This document shows, in pieces, positions 14,340 through 21,469 of a stretch of 45,587 bases of DNA. The position numbers and the translations under genes were made by a program. Location of the stretch: assembly GCA_002706095.1 (NCBI GenBank), contig PAJP01000010.1:1-45587 (forward strand). The letters run 5' to 3'. Under the pieces are notes generated by a model. That model had not been told where the DNA came from and did no database searches. It saw nothing but the letters and a program-made list of their open reading frames with translations. Source of the DNA: Methylophaga sp. Its GTDB lineage: Bacteria > Pseudomonadota > Gammaproteobacteria > Nitrosococcales > Methylophagaceae. The first letter of the stretch is position 1. Each line of letters opens with the position of its first letter.

Positions 14340-15742
14340 GCAGCTATCAGGATTTTATCGAGTCAAAAGAACTGAAAACTATCCCTGTTGGATTTGAGCC
14401 TAACGATGCGCTATGGCCCGCTGATATGTTCCATCACCAGCAATCGGTAGCGGCATGGGCTTGTCGTAAGGGACGTGCTGGCGTGTTCTTTGATACCGGG
14501 CTAGGCAAGACCATCACGCAGCTAGCATGGGCGCAGCAGGTGCAAGCCAAAGACAATGGCTACGTGCTGATACTGACGCCGCTAGCCGTTGCAAAACAGA
14601 CTGAACGCGAAGCCGTGAAGTTTGGCATGGTCGCTATGTTTGTTGAAAATGGCGACGCCATTGGCGATCCGGGAATCTACATCACGAACTATGAAAAGCT
14701 GCATCATTTCGATACGTCAATTTTCGCGGGCGTGGTGCTAGACGAATCCAGTATTCTCAAGGGCATGATGGGCAAAGTGCGTCAGCAAATTACCGACGCA
14801 TTTGGCGCAACGCCTTATCGTCTTTCATGCACCGCGACTCCAAGCCCTAACGATTTTATGGAGCTGGGTACGCAGTCTGAGTTTCTGGGCATCATGAGTC
14901 AGACAGAAATGCTGGCCATGTTTTTCATCCACGACACGGGTGGAGGAACTGGCGATTGGCGGCTAAAGCATCACGGCAAAGCGAAGTTTTGGAAGTGGCT
15001 ATCGACGTGGTGCGTATTCCTGCGCAGCCCTGCCGATATGGGTTTTGATGCTGATGGGTACGACCTGCCGCCAGTCGACTATTATCAGCATACGATTGAA
15101 ACGCAGGCGACCGACGGACTGTTTGTAGAGCCTGCGCAGTCATTGCAAGAGCGCAACACGGCACGGCGCGAAACGGTCGAACAGCGCTGCCAGCGCGCCG
15201 CCGATATTGTCAATGGGATGGATGCGCCATGCGTGGTATGGTGCAACCTGAATGCTGAGTCCGAATTGCTCACAAAGCTAATTGATGGCGCGGTTGAAGT
15301 GAAGGGCAGCGATAAAGACCAGCACAAAAGCGAGTCACTGTTAGCGTTCGCGGATGGCAAGATTAAATGCCTGGTCAGTAAGCCAAAAATCGCAGGATTC
15401 GGCATGAACTGGCAGTCAACTTACAATTGTGTGTTTGTCGGACTATCCGATAGCTGGGAATCGTACTATCAAGCGATTCGCCGCCAATGGCGCTTTGGTC
15501 AAAAGCACGCCGTTCAGTGCCACATTGTCAGCGCGGACGTTGAAGGCCTGGTGGTCGAAAACATCCGACGCAAAGACGCACAGCATGAAGAGCTAAGCTC
15601 GGCGATGATGACGCACATGAAAGCGTTTATGCAGGCCGAAGTGTTCGGCAGTAAGGCGGAAAAAACCGACTACCTGCCCAGCGTTGATATGCACATACCG
15701 GAGTGGCTAACATGCACCAAAGCACATACTACAAACGCCTAG
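14336..15742 (+). CDS. SNF2/DEAD-type helicase coupled to the methyltransferase
   Basis: 468 residues. Motif I DTGLGKT (residues 52-58), motif II LDESS, motif III CTATPSPND, a late SKPKIAGFGMNW segment and motif VI QAIRRQWRFGQ. It has all helicase core motifs and no nuclease motif I can see. Overlap of 4 bp with the methyltransferase and a G-run Shine-Dalgarno show coupled translation. The pair looks like a modification-translocase module; alternatively it is simply a replicative helper helicase. Confidence 0.88.
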   Translation: MSSYQDFIESKELKTIPVGFEPNDALWPADMFHHQQSVAAWACRKGRAGVFFDTGLGKTITQLAWAQQVQAKDNGYVLILTPLAVAKQTEREAVKFGMVAMFVENGDAIGDPGIYITNYEKLHHFDTSIFAGVVLDESSILKGMMGKVRQQITDAFGATPYRLSCTATPSPNDFMELGTQSEFLGIMSQTEMLAMFFIHDTGGGTGDWRLKHHGKAKFWKWLSTWCVFLRSPADMGFDADGYDLPPVDYYQHTIETQATDGLFVEPAQSLQERNTARRETVEQRCQRAADIVNGMDAPCVVWCNLNAESELLTKLIDGAVEVKGSDKDQHKSESLLAFADGKIKCLVSKPKIAGFGMNWQSTYNCVFVGLSDSWESYYQAIRRQWRFGQKHAVQCHIVSADVEGLVVENIRRKDAQHEELSSAMMTHMKAFMQAEVFGSKAEKTDYLPSVDMHIPEWLTCTKAHTTNA

Positions 15743-16041
15743 CCGCTGGCTACGACCACGAACAGGCGCACACGCTACCCAAACACTGCCCGCGCTGGAT
15801 GCGGGCAATTGAAGAACAGGAAGGCCAGCCGTTGCGCGAAATACTGGCAGCGGCAGCCAAAGCAGCACCACAAACGGGCTATACCTGCGCTGACTTAGCG
15901 CGTGAATGGGGTATCAAAAAGGACACGCTAGGCCACTGGTGCCGAAAGTGGGATATACGGTTCCCTACTGGTGCCAGCGCTCGGCAAAAAGAGGCCGCCA
16001 AGTCTACGATTGATAGGGTTAATCGGAGGAAGCGAAAATGA
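15712..16041 (+). CDS. HTH protein, 109 aa
   Basis: Starts MHQSTYYKRLAAGYD. A HTH-like segment TCADLAREWGIKKDTLGHWCRKW near the middle and a basic C-terminus (DRVNRRKRK) suggest DNA binding. ATG 15712 has GGAG eight bases upstream; GTG 15703 would overlap that Shine-Dalgarno. It overlaps the helicase gene's end by 31 bp. Target unknown. Confidence 0.75.
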   Translation: MHQSTYYKRLAAGYDHEQAHTLPKHCPRWMRAIEEQEGQPLREILAAAAKAAPQTGYTCADLAREWGIKKDTLGHWCRKWDIRFPTGASARQKEAAKSTIDRVNRRKRK

Positions 16042-16199
16042 TTACCGTAAAAATCACAAAAACGCAGCGCATTGACGACCGCGCGGTTACTGACACAACC
16101 GAGCTAAAGGGCGATGCAGGAGAAGTGCTTGCATTTCTTGACGAGCTGGGCCATACCGTACCGATGCAGGATGATGAAAAGACCGATACTGTTCATTGA
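16038..16199 (+). CDS. Hypothetical protein, 53 aa
   Basis: MITVKITKTQRIDDRAVTDT start, GGAGG eight bases before ATG 16038 and an ATGA-style overlap with the preceding gene. Ends DDEKTDTVH. No family recognised; sits directly before dut. Confidence 0.65.
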   Translation: MITVKITKTQRIDDRAVTDTTELKGDAGEVLAFLDELGHTVPMQDDEKTDTVH

Positions 16200-16208
16200 G
16201 GAAAAACC

Positions 16209-16631
16209 ATGAGCGCCATTCAGTTTAAACGACTAACCAAAAACGCCACCATCCCAACGCGCGCCACTGACGGCAGTGGTGGATTCGACCTGTACTGCAC
16301 TGAGCGCGTCGACCTACCGCCAGGGCAGCGGATGTTATTGCCAACGGGCATTGCCATGGCGTTACCGCATGGCACCTGCGCGATGGTATGGCCCCGCAGC
16401 GGGCTAGCAGCCAATCGCGGCATTGATCGGTTGGCAGGGTTCATCGACGCTGACTACCGGGGCGAGCTACATGTATCGCTGATTAACCACGGCCTAGACG
16501 TTGTGGAGTTCCGTCCCGGTGACCGGATTGCGCAGCTTGTGGTGACGTATTGCCTGACTGACTCAGTAGAGGTCGATGAGCTAGACGACACTGAGCGCGG
16601 CGCGGGTGGATTCGGTAGCTCTGGTCGATAG
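16209..16631 (+). CDS. dut: dUTPase
   Basis: 140 residues with all five trimeric dUTPase motifs: GSGGFDLY (22-29), PRSGLA (62-67), GFIDADYRGEL (77-87), PGDRIAQL (103-110) and RGAGGFGSSG (130-139). Converts dUTP to dUMP, limiting uracil incorporation and supplying dTMP precursor. Full length, early operon. Confidence 0.96.
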   Translation: MSAIQFKRLTKNATIPTRATDGSGGFDLYCTERVDLPPGQRMLLPTGIAMALPHGTCAMVWPRSGLAANRGIDRLAGFIDADYRGELHVSLINHGLDVVEFRPGDRIAQLVVTYCLTDSVEVDELDDTERGAGGFGSSGR

Positions 16632-16740
16632 CCAAAACCTAACGAATCACCGAATCGTATAGAGAATTACAATTATAAATTCAGCCTAAAAACCTCTAAT
16701 ATCATCTCATACATAAAGCGAAGCATTAAGGAGAAAGGCA

Positions 16741-16953
16741 ATGAACAACGCTAAACGAGTTGATGATTGGCACGAAGAGGGCGACGTTTCCGGCAAGTTC
16801 GTAAAGCGCGGTGGCAAGGTTATTTATACGGATATAGGTGGATGCACGGGCAACGGAAAAGTTCGTGCCATTGGTTATCGCGCAGATGATATTTTAGAGA
16901 CGCGCCGCACTTATTACATCAATTGGAGCGACAAGCTAGTGAAGGTTGCATAA
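16741..16953 (+). CDS. Hypothetical protein, 70 aa
   Basis: Starts MNNAKRVDDWHEEGDVSGKF with AAGGAG upstream. Gly-rich middle, ends YYINWSDKLVKVA. No family recognised. The 109-bp gap before it is AT-rich (TATAAA at about 16675) and may hold a promoter, but no clear -35/-10 pair is visible. Confidence 0.65.
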   Translation: MNNAKRVDDWHEEGDVSGKFVKRGGKVIYTDIGGCTGNGKVRAIGYRADDILETRRTYYINWSDKLVKVA

Positions 16954-16968
16954 CACTAACACCAACAC

Positions 16969-16987
16969 GCCCCGCACAGCGCGGGGC
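16969..16987 (+). other. Perfect hairpin without T-run
   Basis: GCCCCGC-ACAGC-GCGGGGC, a 7-bp perfect stem between two small genes. No T-run follows, so it is more likely an mRNA-stabilising or translation-modulating hairpin than a terminator. Confidence 0.5.
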
Positions 16988-17010
16988 TGCTAAACAACAG
17001 GAGAAAAACC

Positions 17011-17178
17011 ATGCAAGCCATCCTATCTTTCACCATCGCCATGACGTTCATTGCATCCTGGCTAACGCACATCGTGACATGCCTTCAAGACGGCTCTTGG
17101 GGCTTCCTGATCGCTGGCGCGCTTATGTTCCCCATCGCCATAATCCACGGCTTTGGCATCTGGATAGGAGTATTTTAA
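17011..17178 (+). CDS. Small membrane protein, 55 aa
   Basis: Two hydrophobic helices, AILSFTIAMTFIASWLTHIV and FLIAGALMFPIAIIHGFGIW, separated by a short polar loop. AGGAG precedes ATG 17011. No lysis context; may act on the host envelope early in infection. Function unknown. Confidence 0.7.
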   Translation: MQAILSFTIAMTFIASWLTHIVTCLQDGSWGFLIAGALMFPIAIIHGFGIWIGVF

Positions 17179-17355
17179 ATGGAAAATAACACAGTGAAGT
17201 TAAACCCCGACATCGTAATCGGCAACGCCACCGTAGTCGGCACCGAATCAGGCTGGGCACTCCCCGGCGGTCGCATTGTCCGCGACAAGACGCAAGCCCG
17301 CATGTATGCGCGGCGGATGGCTAATTTGATGACTGGATTGGAGGTGGTGAAGTGA
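17179..17355 (+). CDS. Hypothetical protein, 58 aa
   Basis: Starts directly at the base after the preceding stop. MENNTVKLNPDIVIG, then WALPGGRIVRDKTQARMYARRMANLM. The basic C-terminal helix is the only visible feature. Its stop overlaps the next GTG start. Confidence 0.6.
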   Translation: MENNTVKLNPDIVIGNATVVGTESGWALPGGRIVRDKTQARMYARRMANLMTGLEVVK

Positions 17356-17636
17356 AAACCGTACCCGACTACATGCTGGACGACATCGACGCAGACGCCC
17401 GCGACGCCCGCGACCTTGAGCTAGAAGCGAAGCGCCAAGCCGCATGGGATGAAATGCTGAGCGATGACGGCGACATCAGCGAGGTGCTAGAGCGGCTAAC
17501 CGAGCATCCGCTTGAAGCGCTCAACCTACTGCGCGACTATCACCACCTCGGCAACGACCTGCGCACGGCCGGGTATGAGCTGGCAGCGCGGTTGCATGAA
17601 CTGGCGGATGGAGTTATCGAGGAGCGTATCGGATGA
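17352..17636 (+). CDS. Hypothetical protein, 94 aa
   Basis: GTG start 17352 overlaps the preceding stop (GTGA) with GGAGG upstream. Highly charged helix (DDIDADARDARDLELEAKRQ), then EVLERLTEHPLEALNLLRDY. No family recognised; overlaps the next start by 4 bp. Confidence 0.65.
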   Translation: MKTVPDYMLDDIDADARDARDLELEAKRQAAWDEMLSDDGDISEVLERLTEHPLEALNLLRDYHHLGNDLRTAGYELAARLHELADGVIEERIG

Positions 17637-17809
17637 ACAGCTTTAACCCGCTACAGAGCATTACCAACGCCATCATGGCCCATGTGCCCGATACCATTTT
17701 CGGGCAAGGGCTGGCGATTGGTGCAGGACTGTTAATTTGCATTGGTGCGGTGCTGTTTATTGCCGCGCTGGGTGTTTGGATTGCTGAGAAGGTGGGGTAT
17801 TTGAAATGA
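17633..17809 (+). CDS. Single-pass small membrane protein, 58 aa
   Basis: One long hydrophobic helix (LAIGAGLLICIGAVLFIAAL) near the C-terminal half. ATGA overlaps on both sides. Holin-like in size but in the early unit, far from the endolysin; function unknown. Confidence 0.65.
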   Translation: MNSFNPLQSITNAIMAHVPDTIFGQGLAIGAGLLICIGAVLFIAALGVWIAEKVGYLK

Positions 17810-18627
17810 ATCAGAATGATAAAGATCAGGCGCTGACCAAGTGTGCCATGCAGGTTGAGCCAGCGCTCTGGGGCTACGATAAAATCAAAGCCTTTTGCGG
17901 CGTGATAATCCAATGGGATGATTACCAGCAACGCCGCACCGAACTCATCAACGAACCAGATGACGCGGAAGCGCCTGAGTGGGCACGGTGGAAGGCGCAG
18001 GATGGGGATGGAGAATGGTACTGGCATGAAGCCCAGCCGCACAGCGATGAGCATACGTGGGACATGTATTGCCCTAACGATGAAAATCAAATGATTGCAT
18101 CGTATGGAAAAATCCCCGCAGGCCACGACTGGCGAAAAACACTAAAACCAGTGAATCAATATATGAGCAATAATGAGCCAGTTAAGAGCCGGAATGAGCC
18201 GCACGGCATAACAGGCGTAAAGCATCGCGTTGACCGCCAACTAAACCAAGCTGCTAGCAGTTTGACTAACTCACAGGCGCGTGAATTTTCGGAGGAGTTC
18301 AAAACATGCAGCGACGGCCAGCCATGCGGGCAGGAGGATTATTGCACCGACTGCCCCAACGCTCCACATGCTCAGGATGCGCGACGGCTGGATTGGCAGT
18401 TAATGCAGGATATGAAGAAGCCACGATATCAGGATGCGAAAGGAGACGACTGGATAGACGAGTTTGCTCGAACGGCCACGGCTGAAGAGTTTCATGGCGC
18501 TATGCGGTTTACCATCGGTAAATATAACCGACGCATGGGTAAAAAAGATGACATGCTGAAAGAAGTGCGTAAAATGAAAGACTATTGCGCCCGCTGGGAA
18601 CAGTACATCCTAGCCAAACACCGATAA
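17806..18627 (+). CDS. DUF3310-like protein with extended N-terminus
   Basis: 273 residues. The last 60 (DDWIDEFARTATAEEFHGAM..GKYNRRMGKKDDMLKEVRKM) match the DUF3310 pattern (family often called SaV-like, role uncertain). The N-terminal 130 residues are acidic and aromatic (EWARWKAQDGDGEWYWHEAQ). A cysteine cluster CSDGQPCGQEDYCTDC lies near residue 165, possibly metal binding. Overlaps the preceding gene by 4 bp. Confidence 0.7.
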   Translation: MNQNDKDQALTKCAMQVEPALWGYDKIKAFCGVIIQWDDYQQRRTELINEPDDAEAPEWARWKAQDGDGEWYWHEAQPHSDEHTWDMYCPNDENQMIASYGKIPAGHDWRKTLKPVNQYMSNNEPVKSRNEPHGITGVKHRVDRQLNQAASSLTNSQAREFSEEFKTCSDGQPCGQEDYCTDCPNAPHAQDARRLDWQLMQDMKKPRYQDAKGDDWIDEFARTATAEEFHGAMRFTIGKYNRRMGKKDDMLKEVRKMKDYCARWEQYILAKHR

Positions 18628-18790
18628 CACGCCTGCCCCGTGGCGTAAATAGCGGGGCTTACCCAAAGCTGGCCTAGTGGGGGAGCAATAACGCCAGCAG
18701 CGATTGACGAAACGCCTCCTAGCCTCGCTATCCCTATGCGACAGGGACGCAGGCAAACCGCCACGTGCGGTAGTTTCGGGCAATCGCCGT
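18628..18790 (+). ncRNA. Possible structured RNA (three-way-junction fold) in early unit
   Basis: No gene lies between 18628 and 18837. GCGATTG (18700-18706) pairs with CAATCGC (18781-18787) and GAAAC (18709-18713) with GTTTC (18773-18777). Inside are TCCCT/AGGGA (18731-18735/18743-18747, extended by GCCT/AGGC 18714/18751) and ACCGC/GCGGT (18757/18767). Upstream GCCCCG...CGGGGC (18634-18657) forms a separate hairpin that could compete with the following terminator. Not tRNA-like in any loop sequence. Confidence 0.4.
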
Positions 18791-18791
18791 A

Positions 18792-18815
18792 CGCCCCACG
18801 AGACGGGGCTTTTTT
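18792..18815 (+). terminator. Rho-independent terminator after the structured region
   Basis: GCCCC-ACGAGAC-GGGGC followed by six T. GGGGC at 18653 and GCCCC at 18634 could pair alternatively with its arms, which would make it an attenuator for the two small genes downstream. Confidence 0.75.
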
Positions 18816-18837
18816 ATACTCAAAAAAGGAGCGGATC

Positions 18838-19053
18838 ATGCTATTAGCAATGAGCAAATACGAACAACAGATATTCGAACAGCAACGCCAGCAGTGTATA
18901 GCCGCAGGCTCGCGGTCTATCAAGCGGCAAATCAAGGACTACCCCGGGCGCGTCGTGTCTATTAAAACTGCTGAACAACGCATGCGGTACAAAGATATGT
19001 CGCTGCATGATGCGTGCGTGATCCCCGTTGGCACGTTTAAGCAGGGGTGGTGA
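18838..19053 (+). CDS. Hypothetical protein, 71 aa
   Basis: Starts MLLAMSKYEQQIFEQQRQQC with AAGGAG seven bases before ATG 18838. Gln/Arg-rich helix followed by SIKTAEQRMRYKDMSLHDAC. It stands between a terminator and the HTH gene. No family recognised. Confidence 0.68.
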   Translation: MLLAMSKYEQQIFEQQRQQCIAAGSRSIKRQIKDYPGRVVSIKTAEQRMRYKDMSLHDACVIPVGTFKQGW

Positions 19054-19054
19054 T

Positions 19055-19417
19055 ATGAGAAGTCTAGACGAAACAGACTTAGCGTTTATACGTGAAACGT
19101 ATCCAGACCCCTCGTGGACACTGATTCAGATAGCTGAAAAGCTCGATAAGTCAGACAGCACAGTATTGCGCGCCGCGCGCCGCATGGGGCTTAGTCGACC
19201 CGATAAGTTCCAATGCCCTAACGTAGACTGGGAAACGATTTGGTATTCATATCTTTCATGCAGGTCTTACAAGAAAGTAGAGGAGCAGACAGGCATTAGT
19301 CAGAAGGCTGCGATTAAGGCGGTAAGAAGAATGAAGGAAATGACCGAAGCAGAACGAATAATGCGGTGGAATCGATACCGCGTTAAGCACGACATGCCCT
19401 TGTTTACCAAGTGCTAG
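19055..19417 (+). CDS. HTH protein at the end of the early unit, possible late regulator
   Basis: 120 residues. Two HTH-like segments: WTLIQIAEKLDKSDSTVLRAARRMGL (residues 22-47) and SYKKVEEQTGISQKAAIKAVRRM (70-92), suggesting a protein that contacts DNA twice. GGGGTGG precedes ATG 19055, one base after the upstream stop. Being the last early gene, it is placed like lambda Q or an activator of late promoters, but no sequence match supports that role. Confidence 0.72.
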   Translation: MRSLDETDLAFIRETYPDPSWTLIQIAEKLDKSDSTVLRAARRMGLSRPDKFQCPNVDWETIWYSYLSCRSYKKVEEQTGISQKAAIKAVRRMKEMTEAERIMRWNRYRVKHDMPLFTKC

Positions 19418-19482
19418 TGGCCTACAATTTACTTGTCGTCAAACCTTCCTTGAAAGCACAGCTACTAACCGACGCAAAGCCA

Positions 19483-19510
19483 GCCCCGACCACCAATCGG
19501 GGCTTTTTTT
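19483..19510 (+). terminator. Strong terminator at the convergence point of both units
   Basis: GCCCCGA-CCACCAA-TCGGGGC plus seven T. It ends the rightward unit; the leftward HNH gene stops one base beyond the T-run. Confidence 0.88.
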
Positions 19511-19511
19511 A

Positions 19512-20081
19512 TTACTTCCAATATGCACCAGAAAGAACTTTTTTTACTGTTGCTACAGATACGCCGTATTTTTCAGCCATATCTTCACGGCTGTAACCTG
19601 ACCCCCTGCCATTTTTTGCTCTTCTTGGTAGTGATCGCATTTCATCGGCTTTTTCTTTTGTCAGCTTAACGCATCGCCTATTTCTTCCTTGCTCCACACT
19701 GGTTGCCCATTTGCAATTATGTGGATTATACCCCTTGTTATTGTCAATTCTTTCAATGCTAGTGTTTTCTGGCCTTTCGCCCATATCTTTCTTAAATTGA
19801 AAAAAGTCATTTCGCCAAGATTCGCAAACATGAATTCCTCTTTTTCCGTAGTGTTTATATGCTTTGCACTTTGGGTTATGACACCTATCAATCATGTGGC
19901 TCCATGTTTTAAAAAGCTCTTCCCCCCACGCTCCGTGCTTATATCTTGAAGAATCCTTACCTCTCCTGGGCTCAGGAAAATGCAGGGGATCGCCATACTT
20001 TTTCCATCGGAGGTAATGCGCGCGGCAAAGGTTATGCTTTTTAACATGAACTGAATTTGAGCAATTTTCTATTTTACACAT
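19512..20081 (-). CDS. HNH endonuclease with zinc finger and HTH
   Basis: 189 residues. An N-terminal C2-C7-C19-H22 zinc finger (CKIENCSNSV..CRAHYLRW) is followed by an HNH core: WSHMIDRCHNP, GIHVCESW, SIERIDNNKGYNPHNCKWAT with RNRR. The C-terminal REDMAEKYGVSVATVKKVLSG is HTH-like and could give target recognition. It is visibly AT-rich. It is the last leftward gene, with its own promoter P9, and probably a free-standing homing endonuclease. Confidence 0.88.
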   Translation of the reverse strand: MCKIENCSNSVHVKKHNLCRAHYLRWKKYGDPLHFPEPRRGKDSSRYKHGAWGEELFKTWSHMIDRCHNPKCKAYKHYGKRGIHVCESWRNDFFQFKKDMGERPENTSIERIDNNKGYNPHNCKWATSVEQGRNRRCVKLTKEKADEMRSLPRRAKNGRGSGYSREDMAEKYGVSVATVKKVLSGAYWK

Positions 20082-20110
20082 TTTAATCCCCTATAGATCC
20101 CTAGGTGGAT

Positions 20111-20119
20111 ATTGTAGCA
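20111..20119 (-). promoter_or_regulatory. Extended -10 promoter P9 (TGC-TACAAT)
   Basis: Minus strand TGCTACAAT about 25 bp before the HNH start, downstream of an AT-rich hairpin (ATAGAA-TTAT-TTCTAT). Fits the TGCTANAMT family. Confidence 0.5.
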
Positions 20120-20136
20120 GCAAATAGAAAATAATT

Positions 20137-20667
20137 CTATCGTTTTAGCACCCTGTCAATAAAGCTTGGAGCCACACCTACCTGCTTGTCGTCACTACGC
20201 TTCTTAACGTTAATCCCCAGCGCTGCGCCCATTGTCACGAACAGCCACACCAGCATGCCTGTAAACTCGCCATCACTTACAACAGTAGGGTCTTTCACGA
20301 TAGTAAAAGCCATTGAACCTGCCAGCGTGCCGAGTGATAGCGTAAATACCCATCCAAGTGCCGGCCTCCAGCCGGATTTAAACCACCCATCTTGCTGCGC
20401 TTCAACGCGCATCGTCTCATTGACCATGCGCTGCCTATCTAGGTCTGCGTTAATTCGTGCGCGCTCAATTTCAGCTTCTAGCTCACGCAGTTTTAGCGCG
20501 GCTTGCGGGTCTTGCTGTAGCGCGGCTTGAACTGCCTCCGGACTGTCCTCAACGCCCAACAGCTTAGCGATACCGCTACCAACTGCGTAACCAGCGCCAC
20601 CGTATAGAGCACCGCCCAAAGCTGGCGCAGCTTTCGCCACCGTTTCTGCGACATCTCTCCAGTTCAT
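20137..20667 (-). CDS. Holin (3-TM, gene-transfer-agent type)
   Basis: 176 residues. N-terminal GGALYGGAGYAVGSGIAKLLG hydrophobic segment, a charged helix (LRELEAEIERARINADLDRQ), then WRPALGWVFTLSLGTLAGSMAF and MLVWLFVTMGAALGINV helices. Pattern and the GWRPALGW motif match the 3-TM holin family. It forms the membrane lesion for endolysin release. Overlaps the endolysin stop by 4 bp. No Rz/Rz1 spanin pair is visible nearby. Confidence 0.85.
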   Translation of the reverse strand: MNWRDVAETVAKAAPALGGALYGGAGYAVGSGIAKLLGVEDSPEAVQAALQQDPQAALKLRELEAEIERARINADLDRQRMVNETMRVEAQQDGWFKSGWRPALGWVFTLSLGTLAGSMAFTIVKDPTVVSDGEFTGMLVWLFVTMGAALGINVKKRSDDKQVGVAPSFIDRVLKR

Positions 20668-21284
20668 CCAAGCACCTCAATGCAGCGCTCATAGCGCCGC
20701 TGTCTGTCATCTAATCCATTCGTGCCGCCGTTAATGCGCCGCGTAGCGGTCACAATGTCAGCGCCAACGGGAACGTTGGTCACGTAAAACCAGCATGCCG
20801 CAAGCGCTCCAATGCCCGGCTCTAACAGCGAATCAGGATACAGCACTGGCTCTCTGCTGTTGATCGCGTCAGCAAACCGGGTGTAATTGTAGCGCCCTGT
20901 TAACTGAATAGGGCCGCGTCCACGGAACAACCACCCATCGCCGTCCTTATCGTTACCCATGCGCCCGCCGTACACGTTATTAGCGAGCGCCTCGGGATTG
21001 TGCGCGTATTGCGACGCGATGCGATCATTGGGGAACCGTGACGGCCATACCTGCATCAATCGTCGGGCGCTATACGATAGGGTTTCTTCCAGCGTGTTGA
21101 GGTCTTGGCTTTCGTGCCCTACCTGCGCAAACAACATGGCCCGGTCATCTCGGCGCACGTCGAAAAACTCGATAGCGTCATCGAATGCTACCGCCCACTG
21201 AGTAGGGTTAGGGCAATCCGGCAAGCAGTTGGCTAATTGCTCAGGTGTGATATGCCGATAAATCTCTGCTTCATCTAGCCACAT
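20664..21284 (-). CDS. GH19 chitinase-like endolysin
   Basis: 206 residues. AQVGHESQDLNTLEETLSY carries the two catalytic glutamates expected for GH19; NNVYGGRMGN, FRGRGPIQLTGRYNY and RRINGGTNGLDDRQRRY are family signatures. Cleaves peptidoglycan glycan strands. No signal peptide; depends on the holin. ATG 21284 (GGGG upstream) rather than GTG 21290. Its start lies inside the end of a truncated amidase_3 reading frame, so it appears to have replaced an older lysin. Confidence 0.92.
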   Translation of the reverse strand: MWLDEAEIYRHITPEQLANCLPDCPNPTQWAVAFDDAIEFFDVRRDDRAMLFAQVGHESQDLNTLEETLSYSARRLMQVWPSRFPNDRIASQYAHNPEALANNVYGGRMGNDKDGDGWLFRGRGPIQLTGRYNYTRFADAINSREPVLYPDSLLEPGIGALAACWFYVTNVPVGADIVTATRRINGGTNGLDDRQRRYERCIEVLG

Positions 21285-21376
21285 AAACACCCCGCTTTAC
21301 CCACCGCGCCGGGGTCGCTGTCGCTATGCCCCGCGCTGATAAAAAGCGTTTTGGTCTGCATGAGTTTTTCGCTCAT
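21275..21376 (-). pseudogene. N-terminal remnant of an amidase_3 endolysin
   Basis: A 33-codon frame, MSEKLMQTKTLFISAGHSDS followed by DPGAVGKAG, has its own AAGGA Shine-Dalgarno. LFISAGHSDSDPGAVG is the first, zinc-binding motif of N-acetylmuramoyl-L-alanine amidase_3 (usually GHGGxDPGAVG). The frame then stops inside the GH19 start. It looks like the stump of a former endolysin whose expression signals now serve GH19, possibly by coupled translation. Confidence 0.65.
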
Positions 21377-21384
21377 TTGTTTGG

Positions 21385-21413
21385 GTTCCTTTAGAGCGCC
21401 CGCGCAGGGCGCT
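21385..21413 (-). other. Hairpin in the lysis leader
   Basis: Minus strand GAGCGCCC-TGCGC-GGGCGCTC at about 21392-21412, just downstream of promoter P8 and before the amidase remnant. No T-run; probably a 5' leader structure. Confidence 0.45.
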
Positions 21414-21429
21414 CAGTTAGGGTATTGAC

Positions 21430-21438
21430 AGTTTAGCA
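21430..21438 (-). promoter_or_regulatory. Extended -10 promoter P8 (TGC-TAAACT) for lysis genes
   Basis: Minus strand TGTGCTAAACT between the tail spike stop and the lysis genes; same consensus as the other late promoters. Gives lysis genes their own start. Confidence 0.55.
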
Positions 21439-21469
21439 CAATGCGGGGCGCGGGCTTGCGCCGTAGTGG

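Noticed and set aside
18700-18790. tRNA in the 18628-18837 gap
   Set aside because: The stems lack a T-loop (GGTTCGA-type) and acceptor layout of tRNA.
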